Source of the DNA: Liolophura sinensis
Taxonomy: Eukaryota; Mollusca; Polyplacophora; Chitonida; Chitonidae
DNA length: 64,000 nt
Assembly (NCBI RefSeq): GCF_032854445.1
Contig: NC_088302.1
Coordinates: 8,553,338-8,617,337, forward strand
Direction of reading: 5' to 3'
Below are positions 48,701 to 63,700 of the stretch, one piece after another. The notes beneath the pieces were generated by a model that searched no databases, was not told where the DNA came from, and worked only from the letters and a program-made list of their open reading frames with translations. The translations under genes were made by a program, and so were the position numbers. Every line of letters begins with the position of its first letter. Position 1 is the first letter of the stretch.

Positions 48701-51700
48701 GAGAGCAGTCATATTTACTGTCATTCACCGTGTAGGATTTTGCTAGGTTTGGAGATATCGGCTTTCACGCCATTCGACATTCGTCATTTGCACTTCATTT
48801 TCTGTACAGAGCATTTTGTGAGGTTGTGTTTCGCCACTTGCTATTTGTTGGAGACGTCATTTTGGAGCTTGTATCACCCATTGTCTCTTTGTGCCATTAG
48901 GTACATTTCATCCCAGTTTACCGTGAAAGTGACTTTGTTTGTTTTTCCGAGGAAACGTACATCGACAGCTCGGCATCACGGACGCTACTGTGAACTCGTC
49001 CGCCCTGAGAAGTTACACATTCACAGGCAGTTGGGGAATAAGCCACTTATCGGACTGCCATCCGTAGATTGAGGAATTCATCTTAACTTTGTTTGATCCT
49101 TTGTAAGGCCTATCGGGTGATTTGAGAGTTAAACAAGGCAGTTGTTTCTAATCTTTACTCTCCGATAGTGGTACCCTTACACAGGAATCAAGCAGCTCCA
49201 AAGCAAACACTCTTACAGGAGCACAGACGGACATATCCCAAAAATTAATCAGATCGCCATGCCAAATCTGACTAAAGTTTGGCCAGCGGTTCTGTAAGAT
49301 GTCCAGCAGACAATTCATTACACAGGTACGGAGTACAGACGACTACACAAAAGAGTTGGATGGAATACCCCAAATTTGATCAGTTCTTTAGACCCGTCTG
49401 ACGACTCTTCAATCTATTATACGTGCATCTTGGACGTGTGAACAAGTAAGCCATGTATGCAAAATAGAGTCATGATTCTGACAAAACGACAAACGAACCA
49501 ATGGGCACACTTTGGATATTAATTGGATCTCAAGGCCCATGAAATACAATTGCAAACCAAATTGGTTTAAGTTCCGTTCAGTACTTCTGGGAGAAATCGT
49601 GTAGGCAACATTAGCATAGATGACAGACAATGGATGATGGACAACAGAAACTCACAGCTGGGGAAGAGGAAGCATAAAACCTCTCTGGATAACAGGCAGG
49701 AAAGGGTTAGAAGATTTTGTCCTTTTTGCCTTGGCCTGAAAGATTAGCCTGAAAAGATATATTCCTTGTCCTTACGGAAAATATTAGAATTATCATTCTG
49801 AACAGCAGGTGATTTTCTCTTATCGTATTTGGCTGCACGCTAACGTGGGAAGGAGTCATTCAGTGTTCTTTGAGCTTGTCAATGGAGCATGATACAGTAA
49901 TTATTATCATCACTGGATTGTATACAGTTACAGTCTGAGGCACTTCTCAATCAGAATTCATTACACATTTGTCCGTGTAAAGCAAAAACGTATTTCATTT
50001 AGCTATTTGGAGTATCTGTATTAATTCTTGCGTCATGGTATTTATATTAATCTAGGTGGCTGCTTACATATGTCAAATTACTTAGCTTCAAAGCTGTTGA
50101 GGAAGAGCATGGGTGGATATAGGTGTTTGAATTCCAATCACTATAAAACAAGAAATGAGCAGACATTTGTAGATTCCCTCGCTGTTTTTGCTCGCGAGGC
50201 CAAGGTGACAGCAAGCGGTTGTCGCTGCTCGTGTGGCCGTTAGCGAAACCTGTCGTTCGTTGAAGACTTGTCTTCCATGAATATGGTAGGTCACGTGTGA
50301 AAATGTTCGTCGGCAACACGTCAAATGTCGGTGGTTTACGACGGACACTCCGGTTTTTTCAACAATAAAACAGACCTCCATCGTATTAGCTCAAAAATTT
50401 TGAGCAGAAAGCGGTTCACTCAACGCTCTGGCGTGGAGAGCAAACCTTTATTACTCTAGTTTAATACGATTGTAACACTCAAATGACTGCAGGGCTTTTA
50501 TTTCAGCACTGTATCTTCTACTTCCGGTTATCAAACAGTTTGATGCATAGTTCCAAACATCACAAACCACAAAATGAAGAACTTACTGCCAAGTGAAGTA
50601 AAGAGAAAATCACATCCTGTGGAACTTCAAGAATTTCCGTTCCTCACTGGCACATAAATAGCCGAAAGTTTTTTATGCACTCTTAAAACTTAAGTGTTGC
50701 ATTTAACACTATAAGGATCTCGAGGAGTAACTGCAGTTATAAGAGTTACATGTATCTGACCAGTTTTGTGAAGTGTTAATGTTTCAACACTCTTGGAAAG
50801 TCTTTATATTCAAACACCATTAAAAAAATCAACTTTTAAACTCTGTTTCAAACATTGGTTAAAGGTGTTGATTAACCAGATCGCTGCAAGAATTCACACC
50901 TTTTAATGCAGTAGGAATGTGAATACTTGAAAGTGTGTTGAAAAATTAACACTTAACAGAAGGTAATACTAGAAGTGATGAGATAACTTATAAGAGCAGT
51001 CAAAATATAACACTTTAGTTTTAGAGAGCTTAAGAGTGTGTATAAAGACTAGACATCACTATCTCACTAACCCGGCCCCGGGATCACGAAGCGGTCTTAG
51101 ACTTAAGTCAAAATTTCACATCACTTTAAAATTGTCATTTCTTATGTAACAAGGATTAAATATTGCTTGTAATCGTAAATTCTGAGTGAGTTATTATAAT
51201 ACAAATTTCAGCTAAAATAACGGAAAAGAACACACCAAGGTTAATGGTTGAAATTTTGACTTAAGTCTAAGATCGCTTTGTGAACCCGAGGTCAGGGATC
51301 TATAAGGCCGATAAATCAAAGTCTAGGAAATCATACATTTAATGGGTCAAGGAACGAGAGTACTGTAATACAGACAAATAATGTCTACTTTGCAATACAA
51401 AGATTTGGCATATGTTGACTTACTGGCAATGGACAAGATTGTTGCTAAGCTGGATATAACGCTACTTAGGCTCTGAAAAAAACAAGAAAATAGGAGAAAT
51501 AACAATGTTCTTACAAACAGCAATTGTTGTCTACACAGCTGGAAACAGGACAAATAGCAGTGTGTTTGTATAGAACAATGGGAAAGCATCGGGAAGCTAT
51601 GGTCCATGATCAAGGTAGGCATAGCGCCACCTGGATGTTATGTAAGGGAGAATAACTCAGGGTATAAGCCCATTGGGATATATCACTCAGTAGTGGGCAA

Positions 51701-54700
51701 TGTCAGTCAGTTATCTTTCCTTAAGCAACATCTAGATGGCGTTATGCCTATCTTCATCACAAACCATAACTGAGTATTGTTTTCTTCAACACTGGGCGGG
51801 AAATGTAATTCATTACGGTGTACGTCTTAACAACTCCTATACCTGCAGGTAAACATGTTACATAAGAAAACTACGTATCATCAGTTTTATATCCCAACAA
51901 CAAAAACAAAATGTATTTTATTCGGTATATGGAAACACGCAGACAAGCAATGCGGCCCAATTCACTGTGGCCTGTTTGTTTTAAGTAAAGTCAAACTTTA
52001 AAATTAGCTTCCAGTTATTAATTTTGGAATCTGGGAAGTAAACCTGGAAATATTTCCAAAGTTTCACGTTACGATAAATACAGGTATATCGACATTTCAA
52101 CTCCTTCGACCAAAACCTGGGAATTACATCAATTCTTTAAATCGCTGTTCAAATAAAAAATCGCTTAGTGGAATCGGACATGAATCTTTCAAGAGTCATA
52201 CGTTTCATTCCTACGTTTTCTCCAGACTTTTATGAAAAAGAGTCAATACTTAATCCAGCGTTAGGCTTAATAGCCCACTTCAAAAGACACAGTAGCTAAT
52301 GGACGAAGATGAAAGATCTGTACGAGTCCTTGTGACCTTGTGATTCCTTGTAATTTAATTGGGTTGGCTCGTTTCATAAATGCGCCTTTGAAGTGCAAGG
52401 CTGTTTAGGCGAGAATGAGATATAATGTGCCACAAAAAACACTTACTCAGACCATAGCTTAATTGCTTTCTATCTGGACTACTGTGATGTGATCTGCGTA
52501 TTCTGCTACATTTGAAGCATGTAAGAAACTGGAGTTTGTCTTTAGTTCCAACACAGAAGACAAGATACATGCGTGTAACGTACACAGGACAGGAAAAAAC
52601 ACAGTTTAAAACTCTGAACTTTATAACGTCAAACCCAAATGCCAAATTTTCACTAGCGGACGGTTCCACATATAAAACAAACTGCTAATTTAGAAATGGG
52701 TTTCCTCTCTCATTCACACAGTCAAAGAAATCTTACAAAAAGTATGATTAGTAAACGGTTCCACATTTACAAAACACCGCTGTGACCGGTTTCCTCCCAA
52801 CTTAATGCTGGCCGCCGTCGTATAAGTGAAATATTCTTCAGCACGGCGTAAAACACCATTCAAATAAATGAAACAAAAAACAAATTTCAAGAATTTGCTA
52901 CTTGTATGGATATCATTCCTTCCAATAGAGAACAACATCTGCTCATACTATATAAAAATAGATTTGGTTTGCATAAAAATAAATGTTATAGCTCTATTTC
53001 ATTGCACACCACTTTAATAAAGTAACTCATAGATTAGCTTACTTACCGTTCCCATAATTAAAACGCTTGTGTAATTCTTAGGAAATATTGCCGACAAACC
53101 AAAAATATTGCTCATGTATACGCCCGTGAAGACTGAAAAGATAATCATGCACGGGATGCATTAAATATTACGCATCTACTATACATCACATATCAAAGTT
53201 CCACTTCCTTTACGCTCTCACCTTACTTGACATTTATATCTAAGTTTTTGCCACATAAAGATTAATATCTTTCACATTCGGATTAAAATTCCATTACGCA
53301 CGTTTCACAAAAAAGTAATCTTGTATAAGTAAGATGTTTTGAATTCTACTTTATTGACAGCTCATAGGTTAGTAGAAAATGTGGAAGTCCATCCATATTA
53401 ATGCCGGCTTCATGGCGACAATAAACATAGAACGTATTAGCTCAATATTGACGGTAACTACATTTTTCCACCTCATCAATATTACAGGACACAACATTGC
53501 GCGTCTTATCCAAGTCAAATAAATGAAACTTACTTCCGAGTAGTAAGACAGTACCCATGGTAACGCCGAAGAAGACGTCTATCCCTGAAAGAGGAGCATC
53601 CATGACATATAGAATAAAAGATACTTAAAACATTGTTTTCGATGAGACAAACAAATATTGTTAAATTGCTAGTTGTAACTGCTTCCCTCCTGATAAAGAC
53701 CAACCCAAGAGCAGCAAATGCCCGTAATTTTGAACAATATTACTCTTCCAAGAATGTCCTTATGAAATAGGAAACTTTTCCCACTGAAGTGATTCGGGCA
53801 AAAACTGTGGTCAATCCTGGCTTTGTAATGACAATTTGTGGGCAGATTAATTACAAAGTACTCATGTATTACAAGAGTGCAATGTTCAATGCTGTGGAAT
53901 TTTCTGCAGGTTGTGTGTGGTTTAATTCCCCCTTAACACCTAAGTGTTACACTTAATACTGTAAAGATCACGGGGAGTGATTGCACTTATAAAAGTTACA
54001 CGTGTCTGAGCTGTTTTATTAAGTGTTAATGTTTTGTCTACTTCCTCCATACTACGACGAATGGTCTCTTGAACGAGGTGAGCAGTCTTAAAACTCTAAA
54101 AAGTTTTACACTTAATACTGTAAAGATCACAGGGAGTGATTGCACTTATAAACGTTACACGTGTCTGAGCAGTTTAATTAAGTGTTAATGTTTTGTCTAC
54201 TTCCTCCATACTACGACGAATGGTCTCTTGAACGAGGTGAGCAGTCTTAAAACTCTAAAAAGTTTTACACTTAATACTGTAAAGATCACGGGGAGTGATT
54301 GCACTTATGAAAGTTACACGTGTCGGAGCAGTTTTATTAAGTGTTAATGTTTTGTCTACTTCCTCCATACTACGACGAATGGTCTCTTGAACGAGGTGAG
54401 CAGTCTTAAAACTCTAAAACGTTTTACATTTAACACTGTAAAGATTACGAGGAGTCATTGCGCTTACAAGAGCTATCCGTCCACTTTGATAAAGTGATCA
54501 CATTTCAACCCATTAAAACTTGGTTAATCAACGCCTTAAACCAAACACTTGAAACAGAGGTACTTCAAAACAATTGGAACTTGAGTGAAACAAATTAAAC
54601 CCTTTTAGTGGAGTTGGAATATGAAGACATTTGAAGCTAGTTAAGACACTGACGGTATGGTAACCTACATTCGCTGGGATACTAAAGGTTCTTACGAGAT

Positions 54701-57700
54701 TGACCAGAAGCTCATGTTCACGTAAGAAATAATTAATTACCATGATCATGGTTGTGAAAGAAATTCATCTTTTGTGGCGTCCTTATTTTTGCAGTTACAA
54801 TAAGTGAATGAATGATTGAATGCTTGGGGTTTAACGTCGCACTTAGCAATTTTTCAATAATATGACGACGAGGAGTCTTTACTTGTGTGTTTATATATAT
54901 TGCGTCTTCTTGTGGCAGGGCGAGTCCATGCCACCACTGAAGTATCAAGCCGAACACGCCAGACATGACACCCGCCCAGTCACTTTATACTGACAACTGC
55001 CAACCAGCCATGTTTCCTTGCTCTAACCTCTCAGTGCTGATCGACAAGGGAGGCAACGGCAAGTACCATTTTTAAAGTCTTTAGTATGACAGGACCCGGG
55101 TTAACATTAATTGATGCCTGTTTAACGTCGTGCTCAAGAATATTATGACGGCGTTCAGGTTTATGGCGTGGCCGGAGTAAACCACAGGCCTTCGCTAGAT
55201 ACCTACGAGACCTGAACGCCAAGAGCCTGATAGCTGCAGCTGGCTACAGCTTTAAACGTGTGTCTGAGGCAGCAAAGCCACAGTTGTAGTCCACAATGTC
55301 AACATGCCAATCAAACACAAGGTCTTACACGGTGTGGGCTCAATCCCGGTGCTGGACAGGGGATTTGTAGATTCGCCTGAGCGTACTATACGGGAGGTCA
55401 TGGTGACAATAAACCGACGACGCTTAATCTATCAATCAAGAAGTAAATTCTAACATATAGATTATCCCATTCTCCCCTTGACCATACGTCGTCCTGTGTG
55501 TTCTACTTACACGTGGACGTGTCAAACATGGCGAGGACGACAGTGCCGATAAGCAGAGCTACCAGGGACATGAGACTGATGACAGTCCAGGTGGGACACG
55601 CGCCTCTGAAAAGAAACGTTGCATAATCACATAAGACCGCCAGGTTAACAGCCCCAGCAGTGTAGGAAGGAAATGTGTAAACGATATTTAGTAATCAGTG
55701 AAGGATCTGGTATAGTAAGGGGCGAATCAGCCCCAGTGCAGGAAACTGTGTGCCGGAAGAAAAACTTCATTTTTTCGTTCTGTTTAGTTTTACTTTCCTG
55801 TTATATGACAAGCATGAGCATTACAAAACAGGCACTGGGGATGTATGCGTTATAAAATGGGACATTGGCAGCCTACTCTAGGCACACCGAAATATCTTTT
55901 TTGCATTAGACACCGTTTGGTAGAGAAAATCACTGCGTCACAAATGTAACTTCCTGAAAAATTCTTGAGGAGGCAGTTATGCACCAATCAATTACGTAAA
56001 TTTATAACAAATGTTATTTTCATGCTTATAATTCCCTACCGTGACAGGTTAATGTTACTGGAAGAAGACCACATGTGCCCTCAAGCAGGGTTCACATATG
56101 ATTTTGGCGGACATATGGTTGCCACAAGTTGTGTATATCAAACCTTAACAATTATCCATTCTAATTCACATTAACACTTATTTAATGGAAGTCGGCCTTA
56201 TACTCACACAAAAGTATTTTCCAAAGAAAAAAAATGAACAAAAAAGCTTCGAACTCTTCCTTGAGGTGCTACCTGTTCTTCACTTTGAGTTCGTTAGTTT
56301 GCTGTAGGTTGCCTGACAGACTCAGGCAGAAATACAAATTTTAAACTCGCTAAAATATGACAAAACTGATCACATTATAAAGTTTATGGGTTACATATGA
56401 AGACAAACGTCAACCAAACGAAACTTTGATAGCACGTATAAATGTAGAAATACATATATGAAAGTTTCAGTCATTTCTTTTTTCTGGCCACCACTGATCT
56501 TCATACTGTACGTTAAAAGCACAGTGCCTCGTTTGAACGACAACTGGAGTTTTTGGTCGCAGTTTTGGTGGGTTATTACTAAGCAATCATCTATTTTACG
56601 GCCATAAACTTTCATCGGTGCCTCTACCAAGATTTATACTTCTGATTCCAAAATTTACAGATATTGTGCTGGAATTGTGAAATTTGCACTTCATTTATTG
56701 TAGCTCTCTTGGTGCTGATTCTCCGTATTAAACTACCTGGTCCTTTTGTTACTATACTGTATGTTTTTCCAGAAGCAATCGAGTATTTGCATCGAAAATT
56801 ACAACATCCTTAAACAAGTTTAAAGTAATTATGTAACAGATACATATAGCTGACTACGTGCATGCAGGTAACAAGTTAAACGAAACAGAGTAACAGCTAA
56901 AACTACAATCGTCTGCACTTCTATACCGTGTAGAAGCTTATCACATCACCTCTTTGTCCCAAGGGAGATAAAAGCATACCGGCCAAGTAACTTCAGCCAC
57001 ATGGTTGCCAGTAAATCGACAAGAACGTGCATCCAAGATAGGTAGTTTTGATCTAAATTAAACCCGATGGTCTGTGATGATTCATTTTTTACGTATGATG
57101 GGATTTAATTTTGTCACTCATCCAGGTAGACTAATCATAAGGAAGTGAAGTGAAGCAAGCATTGTTGTCTGGGTAAGGAGTATATTGCTTATGGGCGTTG
57201 CGGCAGTAAACAGTTGCCTCCAACAGGGTTCAGTGTTTGTGACTTGTGACTTGGTTAGTTTTGCATTCCACACTCAGAGTATGTTTCAACAGGAAAAGTG
57301 TACATGTGGTGAGTTGACCTCCATGTTATCCTTCATTTCTGGCACAAATTGCTAAATTAATACACAAACCTTGAACACCTTGAAATTGTTGAACTTTAAT
57401 TAGTTGTAGGCACTTAACTGATTAGTTAGTCGAAAAGACAAAATATTTAGAAGGCAATATTTACTTCACTGTTTTAAGATTGCCAAATCTGGATGATTGA
57501 CAACATTCATTCACTTCCTTATTTATTTCATTGGGATTTTACGCCGTGGCAACAGTCATATCCATTCAGGTATATGAATATGTGAAAATGCACTTACACA
57601 GACGAACTGTTTTGAGCAGTGCTACTCAATCAAAAATACAATATTTATTTAAAGGCCTAACTCTATTTGCGGACATACTTGTTTCGCAGCGCCACCAGAC

Positions 57701-60700
57701 TGACCACGTTCAGCAGGAACAGGGGCACTTGGTACGACAAGCCGGAGAACGTGGCGTAGTAATTCCTGTATCCAGGATTTGTCACCCCTGTAGCATTGAG
57801 CTTGTAATCTTCAAAGTACTACAAGTAAAAAACATACAAGTAAAGTAAAATAATATATAACATACATATACCACAGTGATATATTAACACAAATATTATC
57901 TCTTGCACAAAATTTCGGGAGCATGTACAGTAGTTATAATCTATGCATCACATGTGGGAAGGTCCGTCAGTAACTTGTCAAACGCTAGTGGTTCACCCAG
58001 GGCATTTTGGTTTTCTCACCCCGTAAAACCAATCGCCATCTTGTAAGTGAAAAAAATTTGAGCATGGCGTTAAACATCTATGAATAAAATGTATTCAACC
58101 GTGTACAATTGAGTCGTGTCATGCACAGGCTCTGTGTATTTCGAATAAATACATTTCACTGTAAGACAAACCGGACGATTTGAAGAACAGAATTAAAGTT
58201 ATAAACAATACTGACGGTATGTCTAAAAGGCCATTTCCTTCTAAGACTCACAGAAATAAAGGGTAACACGCGATTCCCCCTGGTGCTTTCACTCAGCTAA
58301 AGTTTTATTTCAACGCCATTAGTTCAAATTTTGTGTGTAAAAGACCATTACATCACACCAGATACGGAAAACAACTGTCTATTATTCGTCTTCTCATGCG
58401 CATCTGAGGCAATCACGCACAGTGTAGATGTTTCAAACTTTTACTTTCCGTCGGGATTCCTTCCTTTAGCAGGAGTATTTCGTGAGCACGTTTGTTTTCG
58501 GCTCTCACCCTCGAGATTTAGGAAATGTTTGTACCTTGACGTGTTGCGAAAGTTAATGACTTAAGAACAAAAAGCACAGCCGGACTTTAAAATGAATTTA
58601 GACCTTCGGCGTTTTGGGGATTTGAGCTGATATATCCGAACCTGTTTAGGCTGTAAAAGGCCATCACTCGGAACAAATTCATTGGTTTTCTGGTTCTCAA
58701 ACCATACAGTCAAACCTGTTGTATGCTGCCAGTGAAGGGACACGTAAAAAGTGGCCGCTTATGACTGTTGGACACATAAGACAGGTTGTGAAGACCAAGC
58801 CAAATCACAGGAAAGTTTCAGGAAATCTACACGTGTAGCCCTACATAATAATCTTATACATAATTGTTAAAGCACTAAGCTGGTCAGCTACATAAATTTC
58901 ATAGAAATATAACAATTGTAGTAAAATAATAACTCAATAATTTCAAGATTTATGGGGTAGACCTATGGATTTCACGCATTTAACAGCCGATTACAGAAAG
59001 AGCTTCAGGTGAGGGCACACATAACAAGAGAACTTTCTTCCTGTCATTGTCAAGCCCTAAAAGGCCATGTGCTAGTTTGACCTACGTAGCTATAAATGAC
59101 TATTCTAACAAAGTTTTGGACTGAAAATGGCAGACTGCTGAAATGTTGAATCATATTTGTCATTACCAGTGAAACAACAACAACATGTACAAGTGAAGGA
59201 AGATCAATTTCTCCATGTGTTCGGTGCAGGCAATATTTTGGCCACGCGAAATAAAAACGCAGCACCATTTGCCTGCAAAGATAATGGCCAAGCAAGCCGG
59301 ATAATTTGTCAAAGAAACCATTCATGGGAGGAACTACAGGAGGTCAGATTATATCCGATTATATCCGAGTCTGCGCGCTGTTCATGGCATTCATAGCGCA
59401 GACCTCAGCATAGAGCAAATCCACTACCACAGTGCAGGGGTGTCTGGACAATAACCAGCTAGGCCTGATTAAAGAACAATACAGTTCACTGCTATTGACC
59501 AATAATGTTCACACTTCACTTCTCATCACAAAGTGGCAGGTTGTAACTTTTAATCACTACAAAAACTATTGTCGGGTGATCGCCATTTTGAAATTTTTGA
59601 ATGTCCGATGCGTCAATCTTCATTACAGTTGAAAGTCTCGGCCGCTCAGGACAGGCTGATATAGAATTTGGTGGCAAAATATATTGGGCGCTGGACCCGT
59701 TGGACAGGTGCCCGCATATTACAGGTCGTTTAACATGGAAAATTGTTTGGTCGCGGCAGAGAGTGGCCGCTTAAGGTAGATGAACGATGATTACAGGTGG
59801 CCGTAGGTACAGGTTTGACTGTATACTCCGACAGTGCAATGTCAATTCTACAAGGATATACGAGGTATTCCCATTAGAAAACACATCATAAGGGTTAACA
59901 CGGAATCTTTATTAATCCTTAATTTCAAGTGAATGAACGGTTAAAACACAAGGCACAAGAACATACGCACTTAACTATGAATCAGGCTTTGTGACCCGTA
60001 CATGTAATTTCTCAGAGTATAAATGCATAACGATGCACGCAAAGTTCAATGTCACAGGCGAATAACATGCCACATGAAATAACGCCTGTTAAACACACGC
60101 TGTAGAATATGATGAACTAAAGATGTGTAACATATCTTATTCCCAATTCTTATGCCTTAAGTCAAAAGTGTCAATGTGAAAGTGCCTAGTATGGTAAAGG
60201 ATTCAATCCCAGGGAACCATGCACCTCAAACACCGAAGTTGATTATACCTGTGACTGACTGTTCTGTTTTCAGTTTTATTTTACTTTCTTTTTTCTCAAA
60301 AAGGACTCCAGTGTATTTACTATTTCCTGTAGCTTCGTGCGGCTTGTGATGTGGACGATACGTGTGCCACTGGTACACTATTCGGTGCAAACAGAGATTA
60401 AATAGAAGGTACCCGTGCGTACAAATCTGCTGCAATTATTGCGGCACTCACACTGCGCATGTCTTGTACACAATTGCTTTCAGAGTGTATCCAGGCATTT
60501 ACCGTATCTCTTAATTCTTGGGTACAGTTTCGCACAAGAGTTCCAAACAAAGTGGAGACAATCACTATTTCCAAAAATAATTCTTTGGCTTACATAATGG
60601 CCTGAACTGGAGCTTGACTCACGGCAACCTCTCTGTAGACATAACACGGTTCAATATAATTCTTGTCAGCATCTATGGATATTTTTCCAGTATCGACAAA

Positions 60701-63700
60701 TCAATTAGAGATCTTCCAGACAGATCCCCAAAGGGGACTAAGGGGCACAAAAAGTATACCGCCAGCTGCTAACTTCATTTCGGTTAATTTCGCGGAAGTG
60801 GGACACGTCTATTAGGACACGGGTCCAGAGAGTGATTTTACTGTCTCATTAAAGATAATCTTATTTCCTATAAAAGTGGACTTATCTGCAGGAAGATCAA
60901 TGGTACGTTCCTACCGCTGTAAACCTGATTAGCGGAATAGAAAAAAGGCATACGGAAATAAAACTACTGGGCATTAAAATGATATAAAGCCTTACCACTG
61001 ACTATATCGCCACGGGGTGTACGCAATTACGGTGAGAACATACAGTATTATGAGCTGAATGGTGTGTGCAATATTACCTGCTTGAATGATTGTTTTACTG
61101 TTTAGTTGTTTCATTCGCAGAATTGTTGAATTGATAGATGGCAAAATATACTGATTGGACGCATTGGTAACACATACTTGATGTAACATCATTACTGACT
61201 TATACGTAACGCGATTGCTAATACATTCGTCACCCCCACTGATGGTACATGGCTAACGGATAAATTAACTTTTAACTAACTTCAGTAAACATGGTCTTCA
61301 GAAGTAGATCCAACTGAAGACATCTGTTTGAATATTACTGATTTCATCTCTGCTAACTTACCGTCCTTGCCGTAGCGAACATGCACCAGGGCAGAAAGAT
61401 GGCCACGCCGTGTAACATGAGGATAAGGAATACAGCCTTGTACCTGTAAATGTATCACAGAAACATCTTTTGATCATCAGTTTGACCAGTTATACCTGTA
61501 AAAATGGCCAGGCTTTGATAAAAACGTTAACTGATTATTCTATCATAGCCTCGCTGTTTTTAGTTGAATGCTGACGTCTTATCCATAAACGTGTTACATG
61601 TAGACGGTGGGTCTACACACGCATACGTGTTTGGTAAGACATAGATGAATCCTTTTTATACCATTGACGTTTTCAGTAAATCATTTCCAGCGTTTTCTCC
61701 CAAACATTGGTGTTTCATAGAAAACATGTGACGTGTCTACTTGGGTGGTCAAAAAGCCGTTTTCATTTTAACATGTATATACTCATCAGTTTTTGCCGTG
61801 TACGACGTCTTATTTTATGGTTATAATGCTAAGATTGAGACTGAAAGCTCTAAATGCTTTAATTGAGAGAAACGTGTGTTGTGGGACTGGGAACGGGACT
61901 GATACGGGAACCCGGCATGTCCGATGACGGTCGATTGTCATTTACGTTGTTGGCAAACCGTGTTCATCGGAACCCCTCAAGCAGCCGCATATGGATTTGA
62001 CAGAGGGCACAGGGAAAAGCGATTTGTTGAGACATATTGGAAACCTTTGTAAAAATCGATCCTGCTGATAAAAGACAGAAATGCCATAGCATGGAGCCTA
62101 AGGACCGGCTGTAAACTTGACGTAGTAGTTACTGCATTCGTTTATTTTAGCCACGATCTTCCGATGTCGCTAAGGGTTTGACCATTCCACTGTAAACTAC
62201 AGTAATAACGCAAAGTAGCCAGGCTTTCGTTGGCTAACTGATAAAAACAATTGCATAATTCCATTTCAATGTTCCTGTATTCCTCACGCCTCGTACAGCG
62301 GACATTTTTTTACAGGATATCCTTGCAAGGCATCTGTGGCTTTGCATCAGAAAAGAGTAAATCTTTAATGTCAAAGTCGCAGGAAATCATAAAATCGGCA
62401 TAAAATCGTATGGTTTTCTACACAACGTGCTTATACAGATTAAGTGCCGTTTACATTCCTGTGGTTTAGAAACCCTTTCAACGTTATTACAAACGTACCT
62501 AAACGACGATTGCTTTTAGTAGGATGACCGGTGTTACTGGTGGTTGCAAATCTCGGCCCACTGATTGGTTATAGATATTTAACTTACTCAACCGCAGCCA
62601 GTCCCACGGATCTTGGAAAAAGGAGAACGCAAACAACATTTCCAAGGCAAATTACCTGTTTGATGCGCCGAGTGATGTTTCATGTTTTTAAGGGTTTCTG
62701 AAGGTATAGTTCTGCTCCAGTTGTTCAGAAGGTTCATTCAGCATAGTGCTAACCCTATACATTGATGAGTCTCGTTTCAGGTAGTTTTATCCATCGTGAA
62801 CCAAATTTTACATCAATATACCTGTTTGCAGGTGTGTTCTCGTTCAGGTAGTATTCATTTATAACGCCAATCCAACATTCACATACCTATCTGGGTCTGG
62901 CCTCTTGTCAATTTTTGTCAGGGTTTTATATTAACTGTTTACGTAAATGCTTCATGCGCAGTAACTTACACGTTCTATAGCTAGTCTGACAAAATATATA
63001 CCGATATGGTGGGCGGTTTTGTTTCATGCTTTGTACGGTTTCATATATATTCATACCAATCTGACATTAACATACCTGAATTCAGTCGACCTTTCTTTCA
63101 TGTCTTCTCGGGTTTCACATATATTCACACAAATCTGACATTAACATACCTGATTTCAGTCGAATTTTCTTTCATGTCTTCTCTGGTTTCACATATATTC
63201 ACACCAATCTGACATTAACATAGCGTGAGCTCCGTTTCATGTCACACCAGTCTGATATTACCATAGCTGTCCAGCGGTGGGTTTTGTTTCTTATGTTCTA
63301 GGATTTCACACCGATTCACACCAATACGACATTAACATACATGTCAGGAGGTGGGTTCTAGGGTTCAAACATATTCACCTCAATATGGCATTAACATACC
63401 TGTCCGTAGGTGGCTTCTGTTTCATCTGTTCTAGGGTTTCAAACATATTCTCTTCAATATGATATTAACATACCTGTCCGTATGTGGGTTCTGTTTCATC
63501 TGTTCTGGGGTTTCATCAATGTTCATACCAATGTGATATTAACACTTCCCTCTGTTTCATGTGTTCTATGATTTCAAGCACATTCACACTCACACCAATG
63601 TGACATTAAACCACCTGTCCGGAGGTGGGTTCTGTTTTATGTGTGAGAGTAACATACCTATTAGGAGGTGGATTCTAGAGTTTCAAGCAATTCAAACCAT

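Noticed and set aside
48740-49072. 110-codon plus-strand frame in intron 7
   Set aside because: No recognisable domain, hydrophobic and irregular, on the strand opposite to the host gene, with no promoter or splice signals.
50088-50381. 97-codon minus-strand frame considered as the missing exon between SLC29 exons 6 and 8
   Set aside because: The phase does not match and the sequence does not fit TM5; the 49 bp exon at 51,424-51,472 does.
55031-55222. 63-codon minus-strand frame
   Set aside because: It covers SINE-derived sequence only.
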